This document shows, piece after piece, positions 1 through 13,050 of a stretch of DNA of 60,000 bases (position 1 is the first letter of the stretch; each line of letters begins with the position of its first letter). Position numbers and translations under genes: made by a program. This DNA is from Polytrichum commune (lineage: Eukaryota > Streptophyta > Polytrichopsida > Polytrichales > Polytrichaceae), in contig OX485807.1 in the NCBI GenBank assembly GCA_950295325.1, positions 38,286,440 to 38,346,439 on the forward strand. The letters are read 5' to 3'. The notes beneath the pieces are model-generated. The model had not been told where the DNA came from. It was given only the letters and a program-made list of their open reading frames with translations, and did no database searches.

Positions 1-504
1 GTGAAGAGCGGCAAGTCGAGGGGTGTCATGATAAGTTTTTTGATCCTCCAATCAACCGATGCCATGTCACCATCTAACTTCAAGAACCAAGTGGCATGTA
101 TATCGGGTAAGGGAACTCCACATGAGGATATAAAGTAGTGGGACCCCCCCCCCCATAAAAACTAATTAAAAACCCAACCGTACACACACACATAGTATTC
201 ATCGGACACCATCATCACAATTCTTAACTTACTCCACACATAGAGTCTTTGTGCAGCTATCCAATATGAAGGAGCCGGCCATGGTGGTGGGGGGGGGGGA
301 GAGAGAGAGAGAGGACAAAATGTAGCTTGTCATGAGGCTTTCCACGTGAGCGAGCGTTGATTTGCGGGGGGGGGGGGGGGGGTTTCCGGGACACCATTGC
401 CACGTCGAAAGGTCGGGTATCAATGGGGCAAAAAGCTAACACCACATTATCCACTTTGGGCGGCCTCCGTATGTATGAATGAATAAGGCGACTTGCACCG
501 GCTA
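1..504. other. Low-complexity intergenic DNA
   Basis: No gene is seen. The stretch contains a poly-C run near 147-155, a G-run followed by a GA microsatellite near 290-314, and a long G-run near 366-382. Open frames here are created by these tracts and are not credible genes. Confidence 0.6.
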
Positions 505-734
505 GGGATTCGTGGTGTCTACGTAAACTCATCTATTAGCAAAAGTGAACCATTTTAGAGTCTGTAGACAATTGTTTTAAGTTCAGTTGACTTCTTGCAT
601 GGCATCGTATGTGTTGAATTAGTTAGATGGTCTCCAATTGGGGTGATCAGTCCTTACTGTTGCAAGGGGTTTTTTTTTTTTACTAGAGCTCCTTCATCCA
701 CGATGGATGAGTTTACACGGACACCACGAATCCC
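505..734. mobile_element. MITE with inverted termini (family A, copy 1)
   Basis: The left end (near 505-535, GGGATTCGTGGTGTCTACG) is matched in inverted orientation by the right end at about 704-734, which reads as its reverse complement with a few changes. The interior codes for nothing. Partial copies of the same terminus follow at about 745-795 and 866-895, and another complete copy lies at 9770-10012. Superfamily and target duplication are not clear. Confidence 0.6.
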
Positions 735-1721
735 CAAACCATAGCTAGGGATTTAGTTGTGTTTGCGTAAACTCGTCCATCGTCGATGAAGGGGTGGTAG
801 TTTAAAAAAAATCGAGCCCCCACGAGGTTGAGGGCTGATTCATTCGGGGTGGACTCCGCTAATTCGGGGTCTTCAGTGTCTACGTAAACTCAGCCATTAA
901 GAAGGTGGAAAGTTGAAATGCAATGAGCTAAGCGGTTTTGGTTTCCATAGCACCTATTGAGGGGGTAGCAGTAAAAAAGATGTTATTTATAGGCTCGGTT
1001 GTTGATTCATCCTAATTCAAGCTCACTAGACTAAAGTAATTATTCTTGGGTTCTACAATAATAATTAAAGTTTCACCCTCCCCTCCCCCTCGGTAGGTAC
1101 TATATGAACATTCACTTGACTATCCTATTAGGTAGAGCAAGCTAAAATAACACCCTAACCCAAAACAAACATCCTAGAATCTTGCAGAATAAAGATTTTC
1201 TATAAAGGTTGGTATAGAGGGTGGGAAAAAAAATTAAAAAAATTAAAAAAACCCAAGATTTCATAGAATGTATATGCCAATGATGTGTTTATAAGTTTGG
1301 TCTTGCCGGAGTTTAGTCCTGAGTTTGATCATTTTTCATTATGAACATGTATATAAAGCTTACGAAGTTTTTTGAGAGCGGTGAGGGAGGGGCGAGGTTG
1401 GTAGACCCAACATGTCTATATGCGGAGTATTTGTTGGAACTCAAGAATTCCCAGCTAATAACACACCAAAAACATGATGGACCTCCAAACACCATATGGT
1501 TGCTCCTACGAGGGGAAAATAAAATAAGTTTGTACCAATGTGAAAATAACATGTCGGCCATCCTTGCATCTTGACCATAAGGGCATGAAAAAAAGGGGAT
1601 GGTTTTATGCTTATTTAACGTTGTGTTGACATGTAGACCTTAAGAAGGAATAAGGGAAGTTCACCAATCAAGATAGGGGCTTAACATCGATCAAGTTTGC
1701 AATTGTTGAAGAACAAAAATA
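735..1721. other. Intergenic DNA with partial copies of MITE family A
   Basis: Two further termini of family A occur at about 745-795 (inverted relative to the preceding end, making a small palindrome) and 866-895. The rest is AT-rich sequence in which no gene is visible. Confidence 0.5.
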
Positions 1722-3347
1722 GGGACTTCCAAAAGTAATGCAACACCCTTTATAAACATACAAAATTGACATTTTCTCGGAACTAAGAAAACTTCACGTA
1801 ACATTGTGCCGACACGGTCTAAGTAAAGTATGTAGCTAGCCACTTGTCAATTTTCACGGTGATCGGACTCACATGTCAATAGTAAATGATGAAAACATAA
1901 ATTTTGGGTTGTTGCATTATTTTTGGAACTCTTCAAATTTGTTGAATTGCAGGAGCATTCCACCTTATCATACGAAATCACTCAATAGTTAACACTTTTG
2001 CTTTACATTCACAAGGTCCTTGGCTCAACTCCCCCTTCCATCATGCCCAAAACTTCTTTAGAAATTTGTGCACATGTTATTGCCCTTCATACTAAACAAC
2101 ATAGTTGTCATACAATAACCAAGAAACTAGGAACACCGTCAACAATTAGTCGCATCATTAAACATTACGAAGCTACGAGGAAGCTAGAGGATAAGGGAAG
2201 GTCGGGGTGTCCACGCATTCATAGTGAGAGAGTTGTTTGCTATTTGGCACAATTGGCGCAAACAAAAGAGCAATGTATTATATTAAAATGTCAAAGGATT
2301 CTTCAAGAGGTTTCAATTATCACAACTTCCTCTAACACAGTGAGAAGGGCACTAAAGTGCCAAAGACTATACTTTGCAATCAAGAAGAAGAAGCCTCTCC
2401 TTTCAGATCATCACAAACAATTAAGGCATGAATGGGCAAAAGAGCATAAGGATTGGACAGCGGAGCAGTGGAGGGAAGTCGTATTTCCATGTGAAAGTAA
2501 TTTCAACATTGCGGGGTCTGGTGGTCAAGAGTGGTGTTGGAAGAGGCCAAGGGAACCCCTAAGCAATCTTGTGGTTAGTAAGCCTCTGAAGCATGGAGGA
2601 GGAGCATTATGGTTTGGGATTGCATGAGTTGGAAGGGTGTCAGTGAGCTAACCAAAATTGAAAAAAAAATGAATAACAAGCCATAATTACCAAAACATCC
2701 TACATGGCAACATGAGAATCTCAGTTGTGAAGTTCAAAAAACAAACAAAGGAGTGGGTATTCTAAGAAGATAAGGACCTAAATCATACCAACATGTCAGC
2801 AAACAAATAATTCAACTATCACACAATCACAATATTGCCACGGAGTCCTAAACACCCTACATGAATCTTGTCAAACACCTTCAGAACAAAGTGGAATGGC
2901 GCCTCTGACTCCGTAAAGACATCCTACTAGCAAGGATGACCTTTGGAAGAATTTACATGAGGAATGGAACAAAGTTGAGGTGAAAGTCATACAAAAGCTA
3001 GTGAAATCAATGCCCAACATAATGCAAGCATCGATGAAGGTGAAAGGAGGATACACCAAATAGTAGCCAAGTAGCATGGCATTGATACAAAATAAACAAG
3101 AAATAAACTAAAAAATTTAGTTTTTAGTTTTTGCAATGTTTTCAATGACATCAACAGGGTTCATGTGTCCTGGAACATAATAATGTCAAAAGCACCAAAA
3201 ACAATGCAACACCCCAAATCCATGTTTTCACCCAATACTACTGACTGCGAATCAGATCACCATGGAAATTGATGTGAGACTAACTACATATTTTATTTAG
3301 ATTGTGTGTGTTTATGAAGGGTGTTGCATTAGTTGTGGAAGTCATTG
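1722..3347 (+). mobile_element. Tc1/mariner-like DNA transposon, decayed
   Basis: The element is bounded by TA dinucleotides at 1720-1721 and 3348-3349, the usual Tc1/mariner target duplication. Its termini are inverted repeats of about 200 bp: the left end near 1726-1935 matches the reverse complement of about 3195-3345. Each long terminus has related motifs facing each other at its outer and inner edge (outer AATGCAACACCC, inner GTTGCATT), resembling the two-binding-site arrangement of some Tc1 elements. The total of about 1.6 kb is normal for an autonomous Tc1 element. It encloses a broken transposase gene. Terminus similarity is imperfect, so the insertion is old. Confidence 0.8.
2043..3063 (+). 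pseudogene. Tc1-like transposase pseudogene
   Basis: The N-terminal part, read from an ATG at 2043, has the helix-turn-helix region expected of Tc1 transposases (about residues 1-60), a linker with GRSG (second HTH entry), and the catalytic region around WTAEQW and ESNFNI. It stops at 2625-2627 within the motif that continues as HGGG...WG in the family. The C-terminal end is recognisable at about 2935-3060 (DLW, EEWNK, then MP and KGGYTK before TAG 3061-3063), but lies in a different frame, with at least one more frame change and internal stops between. The first catalytic aspartate of the usual SDES-type motif is replaced: the sequence reads PCES. Length matches the family (about 340 residues). 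The protein cannot be functional. Family assignment is from motif recognition, not a search. Confidence 0.82.
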
Positions 3348-5628
3348 TATGTGAGGTCTTCAATTGCATCGAGAGATACATGTTCCACAAGTGTTTTTAG
3401 TTCAAAGTGGGGATATGAATATCTTTACATTTGTCAATGGGGGAGGTATGAATGAGGCCTCTATTGTCACCCACTAGTTACACTTCTTGTTCCTCGGATT
3501 CTTGTTTGCAATTGACGGAACACAAAGTTACTCAATACTTATATCTCAATCAATAAGTTCACAAGATTCCTCGTTGGCAAGAACCCTCAAGGTTAGTCTC
3601 AATTTGGCATGCCACATATATGCTATGATTTTGGCACGTCCTTCACACCTTATAGATCTATATGAATTTGATACAAATTTGAAATAATATTGGACACATA
3701 TCTCATGCAAAGGTTGCATTCGTACATTATTACGAGGTTACTTCAATGTTATGGTTTTTGTAATGAATCGATGTTGCCTTGCAGACCTTGTTGTTTCCAT
3801 AGCCTTCGAAGTTTGATTAATTTTTCACAACTAATAGAATACTCGAACATTTTGTTCTTCAAAGGATTTAAGATCTTAGTTGGTTGTCTTCAAGTTCTCC
3901 ACATTTCCTAAATATTTGTGCAAGCATAGATTCGATTGAAATGGGTCAAAGCAATATGGTGATGCCCCCACCTTTTTGGTAGGTGAATTGCATGAGTAAC
4001 TATAAGCACCTCACGGTTAGGGTGACTCATCTAGAGTACGACACAACCTCACACCAACCTTTGCAAAATCCTCACAAGAGAAGGCTCAAAACACGATGCC
4101 AAGGAGTGATATCTCATGCGTGGCTGTAGTGAGGTTATATTGAAAGTGCCAAAGGTAGATGAAGTTGAACCATCACTTGAAGCAATGAGCATAAATATTG
4201 GGAGGTGTTTCTTGCTTCAACGTTTGGTTATGTTCTAAAAGAAGAAAACAATGTTAAAAATAAATACAATTGATTACACATATGTGTCAAATTTCACAAG
4301 GATTCTAATCCTCCGTTGCATGGGTGAGAAAGCAAGGATATACCAATAGATAACCCAATTTCTCAATATCTAGCAAAGGAAAGTAAATGGCTCTATTCAA
4401 TCTCATGAAATCTCTCTTTATTAGAAATAGGTCACTGATTGATTGAGGTATTGTTTTTAGCCATAAATAGCCAAACCTTGAAGCACCTTCATGTATTGTC
4501 ATTGGATTGAACAATTACATAAATCTTGTTAGAAATTAACACATGTTTTCAATACATCAAAGCATGACTTATTTGGATTCCGTATGCAAAAGTTATAAGG
4601 GTTTGTAGTTTTATTGGTCGTTGACCCAAAACCCAACATGGGAGCATGATGTTGAGTTGCAATGGACATTCTCAAAATTAACATGTACTTATTTTGCAAC
4701 ATTTGAGGGTGTTGGATTTAGTTAAAGCACAAAAGTAACATAAAATAAAATAATCACCCACAAAACTTCTTACATAAACAACCAATGTGGTCCACACTAA
4801 TTTTAGATCACATATATTGAAGTGGGTTGGAAATTAATGTGGATTATAGAGGAAACTAATAAAATATCATCAACATCAATTTAATAATCATTATTGTCCT
4901 ATCTAGATTCAACTTGGGTATCAATAAAGATACGAGTGAGGCTCTTATATTACCCAACTGGGCTAGCACCACATCTTTCAATACGAATATCCATACTATT
5001 TCTAAACGTGTAAACTCAAAACACCTCCACATAACATCATTCAGTAGCCATCAGCCTGTTTCATTATAATAATGCCAATGCACTGCTTCACCCGAGTTCT
5101 CCAGCTTGAATCTTGCAAGTGCAGTGTTTTGTTGTGAGAATGAACATACTATGATTCCAAATAGAATCTAGCTTATTCCTAGCCCCACCCAACGTACAGA
5201 CTCAATTGAATAACATTATGAAATATGGTCCAAAAATGATACTTGTTTTGGTGACTTTTGGACATGTAACTGAAGACGGCTTGGACATTTTTTACCATCT
5301 TTATTAGACAACCATGGAGTCATAAATTTGTAGTAGGATTTTTCATCCATCCAAGTGCCATAATGTGAAAGATTATAATGTAAAACGGCAAGGTGGTAAT
5401 GTTGGAAAAACAGTTGGAGAAAATAAGGGGAAATTATGACAAATTTGACCCATAATACAAGTGTACCTCCCCTAATCTCCTCGAAGCTCGTGTCCGAGGC
5501 TCAAACTTCAAGTTCCTAAACCCTACCGCAACTGCTCATCTTAATTTTGGGTATGCACTTTGTGCATGAATACTATGTAGAGTAGCCGATATCCTTGATT
5601 CCTTATACTGATAACGGGATTAGAAATT
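3348..5628. other. Intergenic DNA, no gene recognised
   Basis: AT-rich sequence without a convincing open frame, RNA gene or complete element. A segment near 4785-4860 resembles sequence near 12250-12330, so part of it belongs to a dispersed repeat. Short open frames here lack any recognisable motif. Confidence 0.5.
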
Positions 5629-5726
5629 AATTTAGGCACGGACTTGGACTTCGATCATGCTTGGCTAAATAATAGGGGTAAATTTAGGCACGGACTTGGA
5701 CTTCAATCATGCTTGGCTAAATAATA
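5629..5726 (+). repeat. Two-copy direct repeat, 52-bp period
   Basis: A 46-bp sequence beginning AATTTAGGCACGGACTTGG occurs at 5629-5674 and again at 5681-5726 with a single visible change (CGATC against CAATC). This is a recent tandem duplication. Confidence 0.9.
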
Positions 5727-7141
5727 CAGCAATCATGCCCAAAAAACTTATGACAAATCATCAAACTGCTTAAAATTACGACACTCATTGTCCCAATAAG
5801 TGAAGTGTGTGCTACTATTCGGAGTTAGTTAAACAGTGCAATACTGTCTTGCTAAGGAGCTCAAGTTTTTACTAACAAAAGTTCAATAGGTTGTTCGGGC
5901 ACTACAGAAATTTAGAGAGTAGAGGCACTCATAACTGATTACTTAAGAGATTTTGCGCTGGATCTAGAGAAGTTTAGGGTGGTGAATTTTATTTTTTTCC
6001 CGTGTAAGAAGATAGAAATCAGGAGGATTGCAAATATTTTTGGTGATTTTATTCCTTCAATGGAGGTTATTGTGAATTATTGAAACCGAAAGTTGGCCCG
6101 AACATACTACCAATGTCTAGAGTATGCCATAACCACCAATTTTAACAGCTCATTCCCTCCTCACTTTAGCGCTCAAAACTAGGGCATGTGTCATGGCACT
6201 TACATAGTTTTAATAGGTTTTTGTTGGGTCCCTTGCAATACCAACATATGAGTCCTAGGCAATCGTCCCATCTTGGTGAGATAAATTTGGAAATCTACCA
6301 TTATGGTAGATTGATAGAATTTTCAGTGTCACAGGACAAATTTTTAATGACATATGTAAGTTGTCGAGGACTTGTACGCTTGTGGTGATGTCAAAACTTA
6401 ATAAATGGGCGTCAATGCTACCTTAAAACATGGATGCAAGTTTTCCGCATTTACCCCAATGCTCTAGTGAAACCATTCTTGCTAAATTATTTCCGATGGT
6501 TGGGGTTGGATGATTCTATGGGTCACCAACGAACCGTAACTTACCATAAGGTATGTGGGTGTTATGTGATCACACTTAACCTTTTATTGCATAAGCATGT
6601 TACCATATCATCAACCACACAAATAGATTGCATAGATTGCATGGAGTTATGCAAAGTGTGCATCCAAATATGTAGATTGAAGTTGTTGATTTTCATGTCA
6701 TGTATGTGGAATTGTGAGCACATGAGCTTGACAAATGGGTGAGAGGAAACTATTGCATACAAGTGTGCCTTCCGTCAATCCCATGTTAAAAACAATTATT
6801 GAAAAACAAAACAAGAACACGAACAAGAACAAATCATCCTCTATGGGTTTGTTGGTTAGTTTATCTCAATTGAGACACCACTATGTTAACTCAATATGTG
6901 AAGGCTTTGAAGCTCACGCTAGTATCAAATTGATTTTTTTAAGCACTCTCTTGGATACATATTTTGCGGCACCAATGCACACCTTGGCAAGCTCTTAATA
7001 TCACTCACCTCCAACATTGAGTGACTACTATTGGTAAATAAGGGTTGATGTTTCCCTAAGCCTAATCCCTTTACTTTAGAAGCCAGTCGTCGGATTTCTT
7101 CCAACACGAGTTATTCCTATATGGACGTACCAAATTAGGCA
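5727..7141. other. Intergenic DNA with a dispersed-repeat segment
   Basis: The segment around 6180-6390 is similar to 13740-13880 (shared run around CTACCATWATG and the GTTGYCGAGGACT motif), so both are copies of one old dispersed repeat. A terminus of MITE family C (ATTGCATAC type) appears near 6737-6765. No gene is supported. Confidence 0.45.
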
Positions 7142-7550
7142 GTATTACCCACGGGGGGTCACTCCATTGTCAAGTTGAACACCACGTGTGACCAAAAAAA
7201 ATCTTCTTTTGATAAGTTGCACCACCAAAATGTATCAAATTTTTTCATGAGTAGATATACACAGTACCTATGACACAGTTAAAAGTGGTAACTAAATTTG
7301 ATAATTTTTTTTTCATAAAACATACCGTTTCTAACTAGAATGACACAAAATTAAACTAGAAAATTTACTAAAAAAATAAAGATGACTAAAATTTTCAAAA
7401 AAATATACAAAAGATACTATCAATGGTTATGTATATGTAGAAAAAATATCGTAAATTTTAAAATTATATATGGCATGTAATATAGGGGTAGCAAACTTTG
7501 TCCGCACGTGGTGTCAACTTGACAATGAAGTGACCTCCCCATGGTATTAC
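7142..7550. mobile_element. Non-autonomous TIR element
   Basis: The left terminus (about 7142-7200) and right terminus (about 7492-7550) are inverted copies sharing a core of TCATTGTCAAGTTG and CACCACGTG. Both ends begin with GTATTACC or GTAATACC. The interior is very AT-rich and non-coding. I could not fix a target duplication, so the superfamily is open. Confidence 0.7.
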
Positions 7551-7800
7551 CCTCATGATTGTTGGCTCCACGTATCCCCATCGCATATGCCTTCAAGGTA
7601 TGTAAGTATGGGGTTGAGATATGGTTTCCACCCTTTCCCCGTATATGTCGTAGGTATCATTACGTCTACTATTAAAGCCGACCTTATGTACATTGTATGA
7701 TAGCTTATCCTTTGCATATGTACTCACAGTTGTATATGATGAGGCCTTTTGAACTTGTATACTCACATGTCTTGCTCATATATATGTCAATATGATACAA

Positions 7801-8048
7801 TCTAGAGAGAGAGAGAAAGAGAGAGAGAGAGACGTACTTCTCATGCATCCAACAAAGCGCCTTGGAACAATATGTAAATTAAACTTTATCTTTATTATAC
7901 AATTTGACACTGGAATCAGCTCCAACGACCCCAAAATTGTCCAGCAGAAGTACAGTTGAAATGAATCAACTATAAACCTATAGGGTTAGGCTCTCTACCA
8001 TGAACGGGTGGATGAGAAGTACGCTCATATGCAACAATGCCCCTCTAG
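7801..8048. mobile_element. MITE family C copy with GA microsatellite at its edge
   Basis: A GA microsatellite (about 7804-7832) leads into a terminus with CTCATGCATCCAAC. The opposite end near 8005-8048 has the inverted form (GGGTGGATGAGAAGTACGCTCATATG). Copies of the same family lie at 48497-48719, 50265-50499 and 51205-51449, and its right end is also part of the 185-bp tandem unit at 16.3-23.6 kb. Confidence 0.55.
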
Positions 8049-9769
8049 TTGGTACTACATATGGAGCCCACAAGTGTTTGGTGGTGCAAAATATAATGCA
8101 AATTGGTAGCGGGTGCCCAAGAGGGAAAAAAAAGTTGTCGGCTTCTCCTATTGTGGGGTAGGAATTGGTTGTCTCAAGGGTGGCTTCCAAAACAAAGAAG
8201 GTGCGCGCGAATATGTACGTGAAGAAAGTGTGTGTGCATGAGTCCCACATGTCACACAAGCTTGTCGAATTAGCACATTAATTGCTTCTTTAAGACAACG
8301 ATGGATCATGGTTTTTCCTTAAGCTAGGGTTGCTAAGAACGTACGCACATGATGAAGAGGATATTTGCGGAACCGTCATGTGGGTTGTCACCCGAATTCC
8401 GTTTTAAAACTAGCTTTCTCTTTGTTAAGTTGTTTTGGTGTGGGCCTCGCTAACTCGGTCCCGTGCATCTCTAAATGCAAGTTACCAACAATTCAATGTT
8501 GAGTCGAAGTTGATAGTGATGTCCTTTCGGATTCTAAAGGATATTTTTCTAAGTGTTGACTCTACATTTAGCTTACAATTCATTAACTAATGATTCAATT
8601 CATAATTCCAATGTTGTACATCTTCTAACGATAAGATGTAGAGACAATTTATTAAATCACAAACCCGTGCTTGATAGGTGTAGAGTCAATTCTATAGTTT
8701 CATGCGATCGAATCAATGTGTAATGGACATGCTTGATTTTTCGGAGGCCAAAAAGCAAGGTAGAAATAGAACACCTCCATCATTTGGACGGATGGAATCG
8801 CCAAAATCATCCCAAAAATCGCAAAATATGGATGACATTGTCAATTCATGGATGGGTGTGTCTATGTGTGGATGAACATATGTAACCTAATCCATACGTG
8901 GCTTCATCACTCTAATGATTTTTGTCATTTCAACTTTCTTGAAGACTATTAATTGTTAAGAATTATTTATTACGGATAATTAACATTGATATATGAGTTA
9001 CAAGTTTGTGGTGTGGGAATTATGTGGGCGTCCCACATGTGTTTGTAGTTACTTAGAGGTTGACCAACCAATCCATGCATGACATGCACGTGCTTAAACT
9101 ACTAGCCCACACTAAATACCACACTTAGTCATATAGTTTATTGGGACCCATGTATTCAACAACATTACGGTTTTCAACTCACTTTAGAAACTTCACTTAA
9201 AAGTTGAATGGATTTAAGATAAAGACCGGGGGTTCTTGGTGGTGGCCTATAACCTTTGATCATGCAATCACTTGATGGGAGGTCAAGGGTTGGTAAAAAC
9301 AAATTACATGGAAGTTGGCCTACAGGGTGGACTCTTCATTGGAAACCTAAATGACATGTGTGGGTGATTATGGAACAAAACCCCCTTATATACAATAGTG
9401 AAAAAACGTATGCGTATTAATGGTAGGCTAGAATATGGACTCATGCATTTATACTAAGCTTGCTAATTTGACGTGGTAATTGCCTTGACTACATACACAA
9501 ATTATAAATCATGAGGTAGACATGCCTTTATTACATATGCAATCCAATTTCACCTTTCAACGAGAGATTTATGGAACAAATTCTCATTATAGGATGTAAA
9601 TCCTAATAATTTGACCTTAAAACACATTCCATTTAAATGAAAATTGTAAATCAAATGAAATCAACACATCTTCCCAATCTGTACATATACTTATACTTGA
9701 AATTTCTTAATACCCTTTCTAAATGTACACACTACAAAAAGAAAACCACACCTCTCCCTTCATATGGAC
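8049..9769. other. Intergenic DNA, nothing recognised
   Basis: No gene, RNA gene or complete element was recognised. It is AT-rich, with only short open frames. Confidence 0.45.
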
Positions 9770-10012
9770 TTGGATTTTGTGGCGTCTACAGAAACTCATC
9801 CATCATGGATGAGGAGGCTCGAGTAAAGAATGTCCCCTACCAGATCGAGGGCCAAATCATTGCAATACAACACCATCAAATTAAATTTGGGATCTCTAAC
9901 TCTATTTTCGGAGTCAACTTTTGTCTTGAAATACTCAGTTACACATTTTGATATAATTCACTATGTTTTCACCTTCACAATGATGAGTTTACGCAGATAC
10001 CACGAGTCCCTA
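9770..10012. mobile_element. MITE with inverted termini (family A, copy 2)
   Basis: The left end near 9770-9815 (GTGGCGTCTACAGAAACTC) is matched by the inverted right end at about 9980-10012 (GATGAGTTTACGCAGATACC). Length and termini match the copy at 505-734. Open frames across it are chance. Confidence 0.55.
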
Positions 10013-12635
10013 GCCTTATGTACGCTAATGCCTCAATGAATGCCCATTCTTACACTCATGTTAGTTCATACATGGTACATATGAGTCCACCCCCCACGAC
10101 TGTCGCCCTTGGAATAATATGCATGGTAATGTCAGTCCTTGTTGCAACTTGTCATATATGCCCAAAATAATATAAGTATTGAAGGAACTAAATGATAACA
10201 TTTTTCTTTGCTTTATACATAACTCAAGAATGTTGGTAATACCATATTTTGATGGCCGCATTGCAAAATCAAGAGGCAAGCTCCGTCTAGGTTTTTCATC
10301 CATTCAAGTTTCTTTAATCCCTTAGGCCCTCAAGCTCTAAATGTCAAGTGGCCGAACTCTTCTAGAACAATAGAGCAACCTTGACCTTTGTTGAACCATT
10401 AGTTGCAATATTCCCTTACATATGGAAACTCTCAATCCTTGTGTCTTAACTCCACGAGTTGCCTAGAGAGTTAATTACCAAATGGTGAGTGAATAGCTTC
10501 GGGCCTTCCCACTATGGAAATTGTGTGGTCTTATCAACACATTCTTTCTTCTCTTCAACTAAAAAAGTGTCTTCCAAACAAAATCAATTAGAGGAAAAAA
10601 TAAAAATAAAAATTTGGGTTTAAATGCGTCATTATGTGGGTTTCCACCGTCACTCTTTTTGCCACCATTCCTTGCATGTTGTTGTGTGAACTCTCTTAAA
10701 GTGAATGACGTCTCTTAAAGTTTCAAGATCACTTGTCGCACCATGATGCCGACATTGTTGAATGTGAAATGGTGTTAAATTGCGAAACATTATGTCTTAT
10801 GACCTATAATAAGTTATTCACTTTGAAAAGTGTTGTGGTGTTCTACTATAATGTACATCACATCAAAATAAGCTAACTAGATTAGTTGAAATACTTGGAA
10901 ATAACAAAGCCCGCACTAAATAGAAAGGAGAACAAAATGTAGATCTCTTCCACTAGATAGTTACAAAGTTCATGAATGTGAATTTGATAAGAAGTCAAAA
11001 CATATACTTGATGACATCTATGCTATGTATTTTAAACATTGTGGGCATACAATGTTTACAATCTATTATAGTCTAGCCCACAACATACGCAATCATGTAT
11101 TAAAATAGTGGGAAACCTTATACTCGAGGGGATTTTTTTGCATCGATCCTTCCACATACATGTCCTGTCTAAGTGGCTCCAATGGAGGTTTCATAAGTAT
11201 TTTGTAAATTATCAAAATTACCAAAACCATTTTATTTGAGCTAATAACATTTAACAAAGTTTTTTGAGAATGAAAATATTCAATTTTGTTGAACTTTATT
11301 TGTAGAAAAAAATGCCAAATATTTGAATCTTAGGTTTAAAAAAATTAAGGTATACATATTGAATCACATATCATTTTGTTAGAAGTCTCTCGAATCCACA
11401 ATACTTACTATCCAATAGAGATGTTGTAATCTACAACGTAGACCTCTGATGCAATATACTGTGGGTTGGAAATTGTGTGCATCATCTAAAATAATATCCA
11501 TGATGTTTTTAGTGTTTGTTTCCTCATTTGTAGTGTGACCCACATTGTTTACCATAACATTGTGGTGCTAAGAGAGACAAAACAATCCATGTTGTATTAG
11601 GAAACTTCAAAATGAAACACCTCATCAAGACCAGTTGTGCATACACCAATTGCATGTGACTAGATCATGTCATGAGCTAGCCTACCACAAGAGACCCCCT
11701 TTCATTAAGCTCACTACACACTATTAGGAAACCTGGTTTATTTTTATTATGAACAAAAATAGTGTCAATTAAGAACATTGTCTAAAAGGGAGCAAAAATT
11801 TAGGTGTTAAAATCATTGAACAACTGTATATGAAAAGTAGATAGTGACACCATTCACTCCAATTTACCACATAGTAAGGGATATTTATGCCAGATGCGTA
11901 GAGCATTCACAACGGGTGTTGCCTGGTCTTATCATTGGTTCTCTTTCACTAGATGATTACAACATCTATGAGTGTGGATTCAGAATGCACAAAAATTGTA
12001 CATTATAAAATTATATTCAAGAAGAGAACTACACCCTATCATTTTATGAGTGTGGGTAGAAAATTAGCATGGAAATAATTGACGTGGCCCGCTCTAATTA
12101 TAGATTGGTCAGGGTGGAATTGACATGGGTCCAAGACCATGGGTCCTCCCCTCGATCTTTATCGAGACTTCCAACCAACACCTTACATTAAACAAAGTAG
12201 TCACCTTACATCAAAAGCGGCATGAAATAAGATAATCATCCACATCAATATGGCCCACGTTTATTTCAAACTTAAAGTTTGACATGGGTTGAAAAATGAT
12301 GGTGGGTTCTCGAGAATTATTGTGGCCAACACTAATAGGGTTTTTTTTAGTGGAGTGGTGAGACCATGTGTCCCCGTAGTGATTGCACCCACATTTCTTT
12401 GGAACACCGGGTTAGTGTGATGAACACTAAATCCATAATTAGTGTGGTTGCCGTGATGGCTCCAATCTTGGACGCTCTTAAGCTTTAAGTACAAAGTTGG
12501 ATGCTAATTTAGTGTGGGTCCTAGTCATCATGCATCGCTTCAAGTATCCGTACTACAATTTATGGACCGAAAACGTAGAATTTGACTAGGGCACCGATTA
12601 CTACTCTATTATTGCGCCAAACCAATTCTTCACTA
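10013..12635. other. Intergenic DNA with dispersed-repeat fragments
   Basis: No gene was found. Segments near 10940-10990 and 11938-11985 resemble each other (CTCTTTCACTAGATGATTAC type), and 12250-12330 resembles 4785-4860, so several old repeat fragments are present. Confidence 0.4.
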
Positions 12636-13050
12636 AGGGGCACGTTACGCTAGAGCTCATGAGGGCCTTCGAGAAATTGACCTTCTAAAAATCTCTTATT
12701 GGTGGTAAAGGCCGAGACCTTCCCACTTCACTTTACACTAGAGGTTGTGGGTTTAAAAGACCAAGGAAGTTTTAATGGATGAAAAACCCACATGGGATCC
12801 TAAGTGGCATGCTATAGATCGTGTTTCCATGGTTTACCGGATTGTGCGTTAGGTCCCCCTCAAAGAGGTGGGTTTAAGACAAAATTGAGAGACAATGAAA
12901 TTTCAAATTCTCACAACCCTTTCTTATAACGTATAATTTATTGTGTAGTAGAGCCTCTTGAATAGGATGGTAGTAATGAACATTTGGTTGAGAGCTCGGT
13001 TGTGTATGTCTATATGTTACACTTGAGAGCCCGTGACCACCAATGTGACT
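12636..13050 (+). mobile_element. Degenerate copy of the GGGCCACTTCACAC element family
   Basis: Internal landmarks of the family occur in order: a worn terminus (GGGGCACGTTACGCTAG), the GGTGGTAAAGGCCGAGACC region, the CCTCAAAGAGGTGGG region and a block similar to ACTTGAGAGCCCGTGACC. It is much more diverged than the copies at 14226-14736 and 24894-25403, and its right terminus is not clear. Confidence 0.5.

Noticed and set aside
1341-1574. A 77-codon open frame
   Set aside because: No motif, unusual codon mix, and an equally long frame on the opposite strand; consistent with chance.
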